Positions 17,023 to 24,901 of a stretch of 64,000 bases of DNA are shown in pieces. Each line of letters begins with the position of its first letter. Position 1 is the first letter of the stretch. The notes under the pieces are model-generated. The model did no database searches, was not told the origin of the DNA, and saw only the letters and a list, made by a program, of their open reading frames with translations. The position numbers and the translations under genes were made by a program. Origin of the DNA: CAYMJK01 sp043101635 (GTDB lineage: Bacteria > Planctomycetota > Phycisphaerae > Phycisphaerales > UBA1924); the NCBI GenBank assembly GCA_043101635.1, contig JBICIE010000009.1:12873-76872 (forward strand), in the 5' to 3' direction.

Positions 17023-18540
17023 ATGCAGCCACAGCAGATCCATCCACAGCGGCTCTTCGCCGGCAGTTGCTTCGCCCTGGTCTCGACGTCGGTCGCCTTC
17101 GGGGTGATCACGTCGAACATGGACCAGTTCAAGGAGCACTTCACGCTCAGCAACACCCAGGCAGGGTGGATCGGGGGCGTGACGCTCTGGGGCTTCACGC
17201 TGTCGATCTTCGCGCTGGGACCGCTGGTGGACGCGATGGGCATCAAGCTGCAGATGCGCATCGCGATGCTGTGCCACGCCCTCGGGGTGCTGCTGATGGT
17301 CGCGGCGGGCGAGATGCCCCAGCCGGACTCGGCGATGGCGTTCGGAGCGCTGTTCGCCGGCGGGCTCTTCATCGCGCTGGGCAACGGCACGGTGGAGGCG
17401 GCGTGCAATCCTCTGGTGGCGACGCTGTACCCGGACAACAAGACGACCAAGCTCAACCAGTTCCACGTGTGGTTCCCGGGCGGCATCGTCATCGGCGGGC
17501 TGATCGCCTTCCTGCTTGACAACACGCTCTTCAAGGGCGGCGGGCAGGTGGCGGGGCTGTCGGCCTGGCAGGTCAAGCTGCTCGTGGTGCTGATCCCGAC
17601 GGTGATCTACGGCATTCTGTTTCTTGGGCAGTCGTTCCCGCGGACGGAGCGTGTGGAATCGGGCGTGACGTTCGGACAGATGTTCCAGGCGGCCCTCAAG
17701 CCGCTGTTCATCCTCATGCTGCTGTGCATGTGCCTGACGGCCTCGCTGGAACTCGGCCCGGGCCGCTGGATGGGCACGGCGATGAACGAGGTCATGGCGT
17801 GGGCGGGAGACAACGCCGGCATCCTGGTGCTGGTGTACGGCACGGGCCTGATGGCGGTGCTGCGATTCTTCGCCGGCCCGGTGGTGCACCGACTGGCGCC
17901 GACGGGCGTGCTGCTGATGTCGGCGGTGCTGGCGGGCCTGGGGCTGTATCTGCTTTCACTGGTGGACGCCGCGGCGCTGGTGTTCCTGGCGGCGACGGTC
18001 TTCTTCGTCGGTGTCTGCTACTTCTGGCCCACGATGCTCGGCTTCGTGGCCGAGCGCCTGCCGCGGACGGGCGCCCTCGGCCTGGCCCTGATGGGCGGAA
18101 CCGGAATGGCCTGCGTCGGGCTTGTGACCGCCCCGCTGATGGGCGCCATCGGCGACGAGTACGTGCACCGGGAACTTGTCGATCGTCAGGCGCAGGTCGC
18201 CCAGGTGCTGCAGGCGTCGGCGCTGCCCGAGGCCGAGGTGGTCCAGCAGGAACTGGCGACGAGCGGCGCCCTGCCCAAGGGCGCCACCGCCGACGCCATC
18301 CGCAGCGTGATCAAGGCGAAGGAATCCGAGGCGCTGGTTGCCGACGCCAGGGCCATCATCGAGCCCGCCGACGCCCACGGCATGCGCTGGGGTTTCCGAT
18401 GGACTGCGGTCGGAGCCATCCCGCTAGTGATCATCTTCGGAGCGCTGTTCGCCTACTACCGCGGCCGCGGCGGGTACAAGGCGGAGCGGCTGGGCGTCCA
18501 GACGCCGGAGGCGATTCCGGCGGCCGGCGCCGCGGACTGA
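17023..18540 (+). CDS. Major facilitator superfamily transporter
   Basis: 505 residues with about 12 membrane helices. The first helices (RLFAGSCFALVSTSVAFGVITSNM; AGWIGGVTLWGFTLSIFALGPLVDAMG) and the loop GPLVDAMGIKLQMR correspond to the MFS motif A region, though degenerate. A long soluble insert (about residues 390-445, YVHRELVDRQAQVAQVLQASALPEAEVVQQ...) is predicted helical and lies between the last two helices; it is unusual for MFS sugar transporters. The plan recalls the FucP/GlcP-like branch seen in planctomycetes. Substrate unknown. The ATG at 17023 is 31 bp from a TTGACA-17-TCAGAT promoter and has GGGGG upstream. It stands alone, divergent from tRNA-Thr. Confidence 0.8.
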   Translation: MQPQQIHPQRLFAGSCFALVSTSVAFGVITSNMDQFKEHFTLSNTQAGWIGGVTLWGFTLSIFALGPLVDAMGIKLQMRIAMLCHALGVLLMVAAGEMPQPDSAMAFGALFAGGLFIALGNGTVEAACNPLVATLYPDNKTTKLNQFHVWFPGGIVIGGLIAFLLDNTLFKGGGQVAGLSAWQVKLLVVLIPTVIYGILFLGQSFPRTERVESGVTFGQMFQAALKPLFILMLLCMCLTASLELGPGRWMGTAMNEVMAWAGDNAGILVLVYGTGLMAVLRFFAGPVVHRLAPTGVLLMSAVLAGLGLYLLSLVDAAALVFLAATVFFVGVCYFWPTMLGFVAERLPRTGALGLALMGGTGMACVGLVTAPLMGAIGDEYVHRELVDRQAQVAQVLQASALPEAEVVQQELATSGALPKGATADAIRSVIKAKESEALVADARAIIEPADAHGMRWGFRWTAVGAIPLVIIFGALFAYYRGRGGYKAERLGVQTPEAIPAAGAAD

Positions 18541-18567
18541 CCGGCATGGGCCTGTCGGCGCGGCGCT

Positions 18568-19140
18568 CTACGTCATCTGCACGCGCGGGACGGCCCGCTC
18601 GGCGGCGCTGTCGAGTTCGAAGAACGACGCCTCGGCGAACCCGAACATCGACGCCACGAGGCTCGTGGGGAACATGCCGCGGAGCTGGTTCATCTCGCGG
18701 CAGTTGGCGTTGTAGAAGCGGCGGGAGGCGGCGATGCGGTCCTCGGTCAGCGCCAACTCCTTCTGAAGCGCCAGGAAGTTCTCGTTGGCCTTCAGGTCCG
18801 GATACGCCTCCGCCAGCGCGAAGAGCTTCGAGAGGCCGAGCATCATCGCGTTCTCATCCACCGCCTGGGACGCCGCCGAGCCGTGATTGGCCCGGGCCTT
18901 GTTCCGCAGCTCGATCACCCGCTCCAGCGTCTCGCGCTCGTGCCGGGCATAGCCCTTGACGGTCTCCACCAGATTCGGGATCAACTCGTAGCGGCGTTTG
19001 AGCTCGACGTCGATGTCGGCCCAGCTCTCCTTGATGTGCTGGCGCAGGCGGACGAAGCGGTTGAACGTCACACCCAGCCAGATGAGAGCCAGCAGCAGTA
19101 CGCCCCCCACCACCGCCAGCGCAATCATCGCGGGGCTCAC
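18568..19140 (-). CDS. lemA: LemA family membrane protein
   Basis: 190 residues from GTG at 19140. GGAGG lies 8 nt upstream of that codon and the GTG overlaps the upstream stop as GTGA, so it is preferred over the ATG four codons in. One N-terminal TM helix (MIALAVVGGVLLLALIWLGVTFN) leads into the LemA four-helix bundle: IKESWADIDVELKRRYELIPNLVETVKGYA, then ERVIELRNKA, NFLALQKELALTEDRIAASRRFYN and a C-terminal FPTSLVASMFGF. All are LemA signatures. Function is unknown in most bacteria; it is often paired with a TPM or DUF3137-type membrane protein, as here. Confidence 0.92.
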   Translation of the reverse strand: MSPAMIALAVVGGVLLLALIWLGVTFNRFVRLRQHIKESWADIDVELKRRYELIPNLVETVKGYARHERETLERVIELRNKARANHGSAASQAVDENAMMLGLSKLFALAEAYPDLKANENFLALQKELALTEDRIAASRRFYNANCREMNQLRGMFPTSLVASMFGFAEASFFELDSAAERAVPRVQMT

Positions 19141-19844
19141 GCGCTCGCCTCCAGCTGATGCGTCAGGTGATCGGGCCAGCGGTCCATGAACTCGCGCAGC
19201 CAGGCCAGCCTTGCCCGGAATTCCGCCGGCTGCCACCGGCGCGTGCCGTCGACCACGCAGATCCGCCCGTGCTCCATGTCCACGGTCGGCGGATTGCTGG
19301 CCAGCAGGAACTCCATCATCTGCGGCGAGATCAGGTCGTACGCGAACCGCTTGTCGCTGCTCTTGACGCAGAACTTCCTGCTGAACTCACTCGACTCGAA
19401 GTCAATATCGTCGAACCCGAAGGCCCCGGCCAGTTTGTCCATGACGCTCTCGCGCCGGATCAGGACATCCGGCACGCGATCGAACGGCGTGTGCCAGATG
19501 ATGTAGCTGAACCGGTACGTCACCGTGCGCGTGCTCTTGCCGCTGCTCTGGGTCTTCTTGTAGCGGAAGTCCCCCATCTTGACCGGGCACTGGCGTCCGT
19601 CGACCTCGATCTCGCCCCACATCGTGTTCATCGCGACGCGGCTGTGCCCGCGCCGGAAGACCTCGAAATGGGCGTACTGCTCATCGTGGCTGGAGTCGCG
19701 CGACGGATCGAAGCTGAAGCCCAGTTCCGAGGCCAGGGCCGCCAGAGCCTGGCGCCGCTTCTTCTCCATCTGGGCGCCGATGACGATCGCAATGATCACG
19801 CCGACGATCACCACCAGCACCAGCAGAATCTCGCCCCCGGGCAT
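19137..19844 (-). CDS. Membrane protein of unknown function paired with LemA (DUF3137-like)
   Basis: 235 residues. One N-terminal helix (EILLVLVVIVGVIIAIVIGAQM), then a cytoplasmic domain: KKRRQALAALASELGFSFDPSRD..., a beta-rich part (HFEVFRRGHSRVAMNTMWGEIEVDGR, YRFSYIIWHTPF), and a helical C-terminus. The ALASELGFxF opening is shared by many LemA-linked DUF3137-type proteins. The ATG at 19844 is preferred over a TTG two codons before it because TACCCT stands exactly 5 nt upstream. The stop overlaps the lemA GTG, so the two are coupled. No enzymatic motif is seen. Confidence 0.7.
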   Translation of the reverse strand: MPGGEILLVLVVIVGVIIAIVIGAQMEKKRRQALAALASELGFSFDPSRDSSHDEQYAHFEVFRRGHSRVAMNTMWGEIEVDGRQCPVKMGDFRYKKTQSSGKSTRTVTYRFSYIIWHTPFDRVPDVLIRRESVMDKLAGAFGFDDIDFESSEFSRKFCVKSSDKRFAYDLISPQMMEFLLASNPPTVDMEHGRICVVDGTRRWQPAEFRARLAWLREFMDRWPDHLTHQLEASA

Positions 19845-19849
19845 GCCCA

Positions 19850-19855
19850 AGGGTA
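19850..19855 (-). promoter_or_regulatory. Leaderless -10 box (TACCCT)
   Basis: TACCCT ends 5 nt before the ATG at 19844 on the minus strand. No ribosome site is present. Confidence 0.55.
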
Positions 19856-19925
19856 TCGGCGCCGGACGGGCGCCGCCTCAATCGGTTCTGGCCGCCGCGG
19901 GTCACAGCAGGCGCCGCCCGGCGCG

Positions 19926-19931
19926 TACGCT
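19926..19931 (+). promoter_or_regulatory. Possible -10 box (TACGCT) of smpB
   Basis: TACGCT lies 9 nt before the ATG at 19941; this would leave a leader of about 3 nt. Spacing is longer than at the other TANNNT sites. Confidence 0.4.
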
Positions 19932-19940
19932 TCGCTCCCC

Positions 19941-20420
19941 ATGGCCGGCAAACGGAAGAAATCCCAGACCCCGAAGCGGATCGAGAACCGCCGGGCCCGC
20001 TTCGACTACCAGATCACCGACACGCTGGAGGTCGGCATCGCCCTCATGGGCAGCGAGGTCAAGAGCGTGCGCGACGGCCGGGTCAGCCTGGCCGAGGGCT
20101 ATGTCACCGCCAGCGAGAACCCGATCGCCCTGGAACTGCACAGCGTCAACATCGCCGAGTACCCCCCCGCCGGCGCCAACCAGCACGCCCCGACGCGCCT
20201 GCGCCGCCTACTCGCCCATAAGCGCGAGATCGTCCGCCTCGCCCGGGCCAGCCAGGAGAAGGGCGTGACCATCGTGCCCCTGGCCATGTACTTCCACAAC
20301 GGGGTCGCCAAGCTGCAGATCGGCCTCGGCAAGGGACGCGGCAAGACCGACAAGCGACAAGTCATCGCCGAGCGCGAGCACAAGCGCGATATCGACCGGG
20401 CCATGAGCCGGAAGATGTGA
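19941..20420 (+). CDS. smpB: SsrA-binding protein SmpB
   Basis: 159 residues. SmpB signatures: NRRARFDYQITDTLEVGIALMGSEVKSVRDGRVSLAEGYV, then NIAEYPPAGANQHAPTRLRRLLAHKREI, IVPLAMYFHNGVAKLQIGLGKG and a basic tail (GKTDKRQVIAEREHKRDIDRAMSRKM). It carries tmRNA to stalled ribosomes for trans-translation. The ATG at 19941 has no Shine-Dalgarno. The frame upstream is open for 260 codons but is low-complexity and antisense to the LemA partner, so it is not coding. The tmRNA gene itself is not in the window. Confidence 0.97.
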   Translation: MAGKRKKSQTPKRIENRRARFDYQITDTLEVGIALMGSEVKSVRDGRVSLAEGYVTASENPIALELHSVNIAEYPPAGANQHAPTRLRRLLAHKREIVRLARASQEKGVTIVPLAMYFHNGVAKLQIGLGKGRGKTDKRQVIAEREHKRDIDRAMSRKM

Positions 20421-20430
20421 CCGGGTCGGC

Positions 20431-21450
20431 TCAGCCGACGAGGTCGGCCAGCCCCGGGAAACCCGCAACCCGCTCGATCACCCAGTACATTGCGACGGCG
20501 CCGATGAGGTACGCCGGCGCCAGCACGAGGCGGGGCGGCTTCTCGACCGGGAGCTTCCGCAGACCGGCCCAGAGGATCATGACCGCACCGATGAACATCA
20601 ACTGCCCGATCTCCACGCCGACATTGAACTGCAGCAGCGCCAGCGGAATCGCGTTGTGCGGCAGCCCGACCTCGCGCAGCGCCCCCGCAAAGCCCAGCCC
20701 GTGCAGCAGCCCGAAGGTGAAGGCGACGACCCACGGCCACCGCTCCGCCAACCCCGGCCGCCCCTGGCTGCTGTGGACGATCTCCGCAGCCACGAACACG
20801 ATGCTCAACGCGATGATCGCCTCGACAGGCGCCGGCGGAACCTGCACGACCCCGAGCGTCGCCAGGGCGAGCGTCACGCTGTGGGCGAGCGTGAACGCCG
20901 TCACCGTTCCGGTGATCCGTTTCCAGCCCTTGACCAGCAGCAGCAGCGCCAACACGAACAGCAGGTGATCGATCCCCAGCAGGATGTGCTCAACGCCGAG
21001 CACGAGGTAGGTCCAGGCGACATCCCATGGACCCGGGGACGCGACCACGGTGACTGATGGCGCTGTTGGCGTCAGGCGGACAACCTGGGTCGAGCCATCG
21101 AGGCGCTCGATGCGCACGAGCACATCGGTCAGCATCGTCTGGAGCCCGTCGATGTGAATCTCACCCCCAACCAGCCCGTCGGCCTCGCGCACGCTCCAGC
21201 GCTCGATGTAGGCGTCGCCGGAGAACATCGCACGCGGCTCCGACAGTTGCTCGCACGACTCCGGCATCCGCACGTACAGGCCAAGGCGCAGGTCGCCCCG
21301 GGCCGGGACCTTCCACAGTACATCGAACGTGTCCGGCGCTGTCTGACGCAGTTCCAGATACGCCGGGCGGACTTCGTGTGCGCGGGCAAGCCCAGGCGCT
21401 GCACAGATCAGCAGCAGCGCACACACGAGCCGGACGACGCAGCCGGTCAT
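20431..21450 (-). CDS. HupE/UreJ-like membrane protein
   Basis: 339 residues. Signal peptide (LVCALLLICAAPGLARA), then a periplasmic beta domain opening HEVRPAYLELRQT (about 20-165), then 6-7 membrane helices with the HupE/UreJ motifs GVEHILLGIDHLLFVLALLLL, FTLAHSVTLALATLG and FGLLHGLGFAGAL. HupE/UreJ proteins are linked to nickel entry; this longer form with an N-terminal domain is common beside DUF3604 genes. The ATG at 21450 overlaps the stop of the PPIase gene (ATGA), third gene of the DUF3604-PPIase-HupE set. The His-rich membrane motifs suggest divalent metal handling; the substrate is not known. Confidence 0.8.
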   Translation of the reverse strand: MTGCVVRLVCALLLICAAPGLARAHEVRPAYLELRQTAPDTFDVLWKVPARGDLRLGLYVRMPESCEQLSEPRAMFSGDAYIERWSVREADGLVGGEIHIDGLQTMLTDVLVRIERLDGSTQVVRLTPTAPSVTVVASPGPWDVAWTYLVLGVEHILLGIDHLLFVLALLLLVKGWKRITGTVTAFTLAHSVTLALATLGVVQVPPAPVEAIIALSIVFVAAEIVHSSQGRPGLAERWPWVVAFTFGLLHGLGFAGALREVGLPHNAIPLALLQFNVGVEIGQLMFIGAVMILWAGLRKLPVEKPPRLVLAPAYLIGAVAMYWVIERVAGFPGLADLVG

Positions 21451-22304
21451 CGCGCCTCGCCCGCGCTTGCGCCCTGCGGCCACGCGATGGTCACGTCGTA
21501 GCGGGCCACCAGATCCGCGTAGAACTGCTCGATAGCCTCCAGCCGCCGGGCGTTGGCCCACTCGCGCTGGACGAGGTCGCGGATCTCGGCAAGCTCGGGC
21601 AGTCGCTCGGCCTGCTTGCGGTCCCGACGCACGCGGTGGGCCCCGTAACCGGAAGCGACCGGGCCGTGCCAGGCGCCTGGCTCAAGCTGCGCGATCGCCG
21701 CGGCGAACCCGGCGCCGAACAGTGCGGAGACCTGTCGCGTCGTGACATCCGCGTAGGCGTGCTCCAGCAGGATGCGGTCGCCGAGCGTGCTCGCATCGAT
21801 CGACCGATCGTCCTCGAGGGCGATCAGCAGATCGCGGGCGTCGGCCTCCAGATCCGGCCGCTGCTCGGGGTTCAGGTAGATCTGCCGGAAGCTGACGATC
21901 GGATCCTGCCGGAATGCGTCCGGGTTGGCCTCCAGATACGCCTGCAACTCGGCCTCCGTCGGCTCGAACTGGCGGGCCACATCCTCGGCGATGAAGTCGA
22001 GCTTCTGTCGGATGCGCCGCCGAATCACCGTGTCATCGGTATCCAGTCCGAACGCCATGCCCTCGCGATACGCCGCCTCCTCGCGTACGTAGTCCGCGAT
22101 GAGGCCTTCCAGTTCCTGGCGCGTCGGCGGCCGCTGCCACGTGCGGGCAAACAGCGCGGCAAGATGCTCGATCTTGCCAGCGGTGACGATGATCTGGTCA
22201 TCACGCGGGGCGCCTTCAGGCCCTGAGAGCAGCGAGAAGACCACGAAGAGTGCGGCGCCCAGCGCCAGAAAGTGGACCAGGGGTTCTCTGAGCAGGCCCT
22301 TCAT
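21447..22304 (-). CDS. Periplasmic peptidyl-prolyl isomerase, SurA/parvulin-like
   Basis: 285 residues. N-terminal signal anchor (PLVHFLALGAALFVVFSLL), SurA-like helical region (VTAGKIEHLAALFARTWQRPPTRQELEGLIADYVREEAAYREGMAFG), then a parvulin-like PpiC domain that is shortened (IVSFRQIYLNPEQRP... then FAAAIAQLEPGAWHGPVASGYGAHRVRR). The catalytic parvulin core appears reduced, so it may act mainly as a chaperone. It stands between DUF3604 and HupE with an ATGA overlap to the latter. In this gene set the isomerase may fold the secreted DUF3604 protein or the HupE periplasmic domain; that is inference. Confidence 0.75.
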   Translation of the reverse strand: MKGLLREPLVHFLALGAALFVVFSLLSGPEGAPRDDQIIVTAGKIEHLAALFARTWQRPPTRQELEGLIADYVREEAAYREGMAFGLDTDDTVIRRRIRQKLDFIAEDVARQFEPTEAELQAYLEANPDAFRQDPIVSFRQIYLNPEQRPDLEADARDLLIALEDDRSIDASTLGDRILLEHAYADVTTRQVSALFGAGFAAAIAQLEPGAWHGPVASGYGAHRVRRDRKQAERLPELAEIRDLVQREWANARRLEAIEQFYADLVARYDVTIAWPQGASAGEAR

Positions 22305-22318
22305 CGGTCAGTCGCGGC

Positions 22319-24259
22319 TCATGGCGTGTACCAGATCGGGCTGGTATACGCCCGCTCCTGCAGCGTCATGCGCGTGCCCGGCAGCGGCTGGATGCCGAAA
22401 CGCGCTGCGTCATAGGCCGTCCAGCGCGGCGTCGGGATCTCCAGCACCCGCGCGTAGTAGAAGGCCCGCTCTGCCGGGTCGAAATCCGGGTCCGTCCACA
22501 CCGCGATCAGCTCCGGATCGCCGATCGTGTTCGTCCATGTCGCATGCTCGACATCCACGGTGCTGCCCACCGGCGGCAGCTTGCCGTCGGCGCCTGGCGT
22601 GCGACGGTCGGCGTCCCCCCAGGCAACGTCGTACACCTTCTCCTGAAGCTGGCCGCCCGCGTCCAGCCAGCCCTTGACGATCTGGATGCGGTCAAGATTC
22701 GCCCCGATGGGGTCCTTCAGCGCCGCCACCAGGAAGCTCGGCGCCTTGGCATCCGGGGCGCCGCCCAGGTCCCCACCCATCGGCACACCCTTGCCGTAGC
22801 CGATGGACGCCGGCAGCCGATGCCCCGCGTCCTCCGGCGCAAAGTCCCAGCCCCCGAAAAATCGCACGATCATCCGCGTGCCCGTCGTGGCGTACGTTTC
22901 GCGCCGCTGCATCGCATCGAAGATCGCCTCGCGCGTGTTTTCCGTCGCCCACACCGCCGCGTACCCCGACGAGCCGACTTCCCAGTCTTTGATCGTGACG
23001 CCAGTGTCCTTGTTGTCCACGAACGTCGCCGTCAGACGCTCCGGGCTCGGCTCCTGCGGCGTGGTCTTGCCGAAGAAGTTGTCCTCCTCCATCGCCGCCA
23101 GCCCCGTGTGGGCGTCGCTCGAGCCAATCAGCCCGAACTTGTACGGGTTGGTCCCGAACTGGTCCTCGAGCTTGAGCCCCAGCTTCAGGCCCGAGCGGGC
23201 GTACTCATGCTGCAGCATGTCCGGCGTCTTGGGAACGCTGCCATCGAGGTTGCCCTTGTCCCACGTCTCGAAGTCGGCAAACTCGTCGTTGGGAGACAGG
23301 TTCGGGTGCGCCTCGCCATCGCCCTTGGTCTGCGTCGCCTCGTATAGCCGCTCCCACTTCTCCCGCGTCTCGACGTACGTCCGGTCGAGCTTCTTGCCGA
23401 ACGCCTCCACCAGCGGGAACATCAGCCCGTTGGACAGGTTCCCGTTGTGCGCGATCGCCAGCACATCCCCGCCCGTCTTGTCCTCGTACGCCTGCATCCA
23501 CTTCCACAGGTCGACCGGGTTGTCGCTGCCGTAGGGCGGATACACGGTGAACGGCTCCACCTGGCTGGCCTTGCTCGCGCCATCCCGGAAGATCACGTTG
23601 CGGTGCAGGTTGTTGCCGCCGGTGTTGCTCGTCCATTCGTAACCGATGAACGCCGTGAAGCGCCCCGGCTCGTTAAACTCCTCGGCGGCGTCGATCGTCG
23701 ATTTCCACGCGCCCTTGTAACCGACCGTTCCCGGAAAGTACATCAGATCCTTCGGGAACGTGCCGTGCGAGAACGCCACGATGATCTCGATCGCCGCGTC
23801 GGCCCCGTTGCCGCTCTGGATCATGTCGTACCACTTCTTGCCGGTCGCGTCGGCCAGCACCTCCGGCTTGCCCGCGAACAGGTCGGGAAAGAAGCCCATG
23901 TTGTCGGAGTGATCGGCCACGACCAGGAAGTCCAGCGGACGCGACAGCTTTACCGGCTGACCGCTCGAGGCCGTCACCTGCTCCCCGCGGGCGAAGCGGT
24001 ACGCGTCCCGCGGCGTCAGCCGGGCGCCGAACGCCCCCGCGTCCATCGAAAAAGCCGTGTGGAGATGCGTATCTCCGAAATACGGGCGCGTGGGGAAGCT
24101 CCGGCCGGCGTAGGGCGAGTACGGCGGCTTGGTCGCGTGGACCCGCTCGGCCTCCTTCTGGTCGAGATGCCCTGCATCCTGAGCCAGTCCGAACCCGGGC
24201 GCCGCCAGCCCAGCCACCAGCGCCGTGACCACCCGACGTCCGACCATTCGAATGCACAT
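22319..24259 (-). CDS. Secreted DUF3604 protein (PHP-like metallohydrolase fold)
   Basis: 646 residues. ATG at 24259 has GGGGAGAG about 6 nt upstream; later ATG and earlier frame starts lack one. Signal peptide (MVGRRVVTALVAGLAAPGFGLAQ). The body has PHP-type metal motifs: YFGDTHLHTAFSMDAG (HxH), FLVVADHSDNMGFF (ADH), AIAHNGNLSNG, and FGLIGSSDAHTGLAAMEEDNFFG (SDAH). These are as expected for DUF3604. The C-terminus (RIQIVKGWLDAGGQ, AVWTDPDFDPAERAFYYARVLEIPTPRW) is the conserved family tail. Substrate is unknown; a phosphoesterase or amidohydrolase-like role outside the cytoplasm is plausible. First gene of an operon with the PPIase (14-bp gap) and HupE/UreJ genes. Confidence 0.88.
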   Translation of the reverse strand: MCIRMVGRRVVTALVAGLAAPGFGLAQDAGHLDQKEAERVHATKPPYSPYAGRSFPTRPYFGDTHLHTAFSMDAGAFGARLTPRDAYRFARGEQVTASSGQPVKLSRPLDFLVVADHSDNMGFFPDLFAGKPEVLADATGKKWYDMIQSGNGADAAIEIIVAFSHGTFPKDLMYFPGTVGYKGAWKSTIDAAEEFNEPGRFTAFIGYEWTSNTGGNNLHRNVIFRDGASKASQVEPFTVYPPYGSDNPVDLWKWMQAYEDKTGGDVLAIAHNGNLSNGLMFPLVEAFGKKLDRTYVETREKWERLYEATQTKGDGEAHPNLSPNDEFADFETWDKGNLDGSVPKTPDMLQHEYARSGLKLGLKLEDQFGTNPYKFGLIGSSDAHTGLAAMEEDNFFGKTTPQEPSPERLTATFVDNKDTGVTIKDWEVGSSGYAAVWATENTREAIFDAMQRRETYATTGTRMIVRFFGGWDFAPEDAGHRLPASIGYGKGVPMGGDLGGAPDAKAPSFLVAALKDPIGANLDRIQIVKGWLDAGGQLQEKVYDVAWGDADRRTPGADGKLPPVGSTVDVEHATWTNTIGDPELIAVWTDPDFDPAERAFYYARVLEIPTPRWTAYDAARFGIQPLPGTRMTLQERAYTSPIWYTP

Positions 24260-24330
24260 GACATCTCTCCCCATCGAAGTGCGCGACGCGGTCATCGCGC
24301 TTTCCAGCATGCGTGCCGAGAGCGACCCCC

Positions 24331-24792
24331 TCAGGCCGGCCGCTGCGGCAGTGTCCCCGCCATCCGCTCGTTGCGGTGCTTGATCATGCGCAGCGCCAAT
24401 TGCGCCCGATCCCGCTGGCGGTTGATCCGGGCCTGCTCCCCGGCGGGATCCGGATGATCGTGCGGCACGGTGCGAGCCTCCGCCTCGGCAAGCTCGGCCT
24501 TGGCGTCCGCTTCATCAAGCTCGGTGTCCTCGGCCGCGCTGGTCGCCAGGACCCGCACCCCCGACTCGCTGACCTGGGCGAACCCGTCCTCGACCAGGAA
24601 CAACCGGCTGCCCTTGCCCGGCAGATCCACCCGCAACTGCCCCAGCCCGAGCTTGGCCACGATCGGCGCCCGGTGCGGCAGCACGCCGAACAGGCCGTCA
24701 TGAGCCGGGATCTGGGCGTGCGAGACCGGCTCGTCCACCAACACGCCATCAGGCGTGATCACCTTGCAGGGGATCGTCTTGACTTCGCTCAC
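24331..24792 (-). CDS. atpC: ATP synthase epsilon subunit, detached from the other atp genes
   Basis: 153 residues from GTG at 24792 with GGAG 6 nt upstream. The N-terminal beta sandwich is clear: CKVITPDGVLVDEPVSHAQIPAHDGLFGVLPHRAPIVAKLGLGQLRVD (canonical ...G.fGvlpgHap....L..G), then RLFLVEDGFAQVSESGVRVLATSAAED. The C-terminal helical part (ELDEADAKAELAEAEART...INRQRDRAQLALRMIKHRN) is complete. Epsilon couples and inhibits F1. It normally follows atpD; here it sits between the DUF3604 operon and a FecCD permease, with alpha, beta and gamma not in the window. Family length is about 135; the extra residues lie in the helical tail. Confidence 0.92.
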   Translation of the reverse strand: MSEVKTIPCKVITPDGVLVDEPVSHAQIPAHDGLFGVLPHRAPIVAKLGLGQLRVDLPGKGSRLFLVEDGFAQVSESGVRVLATSAAEDTELDEADAKAELAEAEARTVPHDHPDPAGEQARINRQRDRAQLALRMIKHRNERMAGTLPQRPA

Positions 24793-24889
24793 GGGGGGCT
24801 CCGACAGGTCTGGGAAGGGGCCTCGATGGTAGGTCGGGACGCCGGCCAGGTCACTGGCCCGGCCGCGCGCTGTCGCGCTCGGCAGGCGG

Positions 24890-24895
24890 TACGCT
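24890..24895 (+). promoter_or_regulatory. Leaderless -10 box (TACGCT)
   Basis: TACGCT ends 6 nt before the ATG at 24902. No Shine-Dalgarno is visible. Confidence 0.55.
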
Positions 24896-24901
24896 CCCCG
24901 G

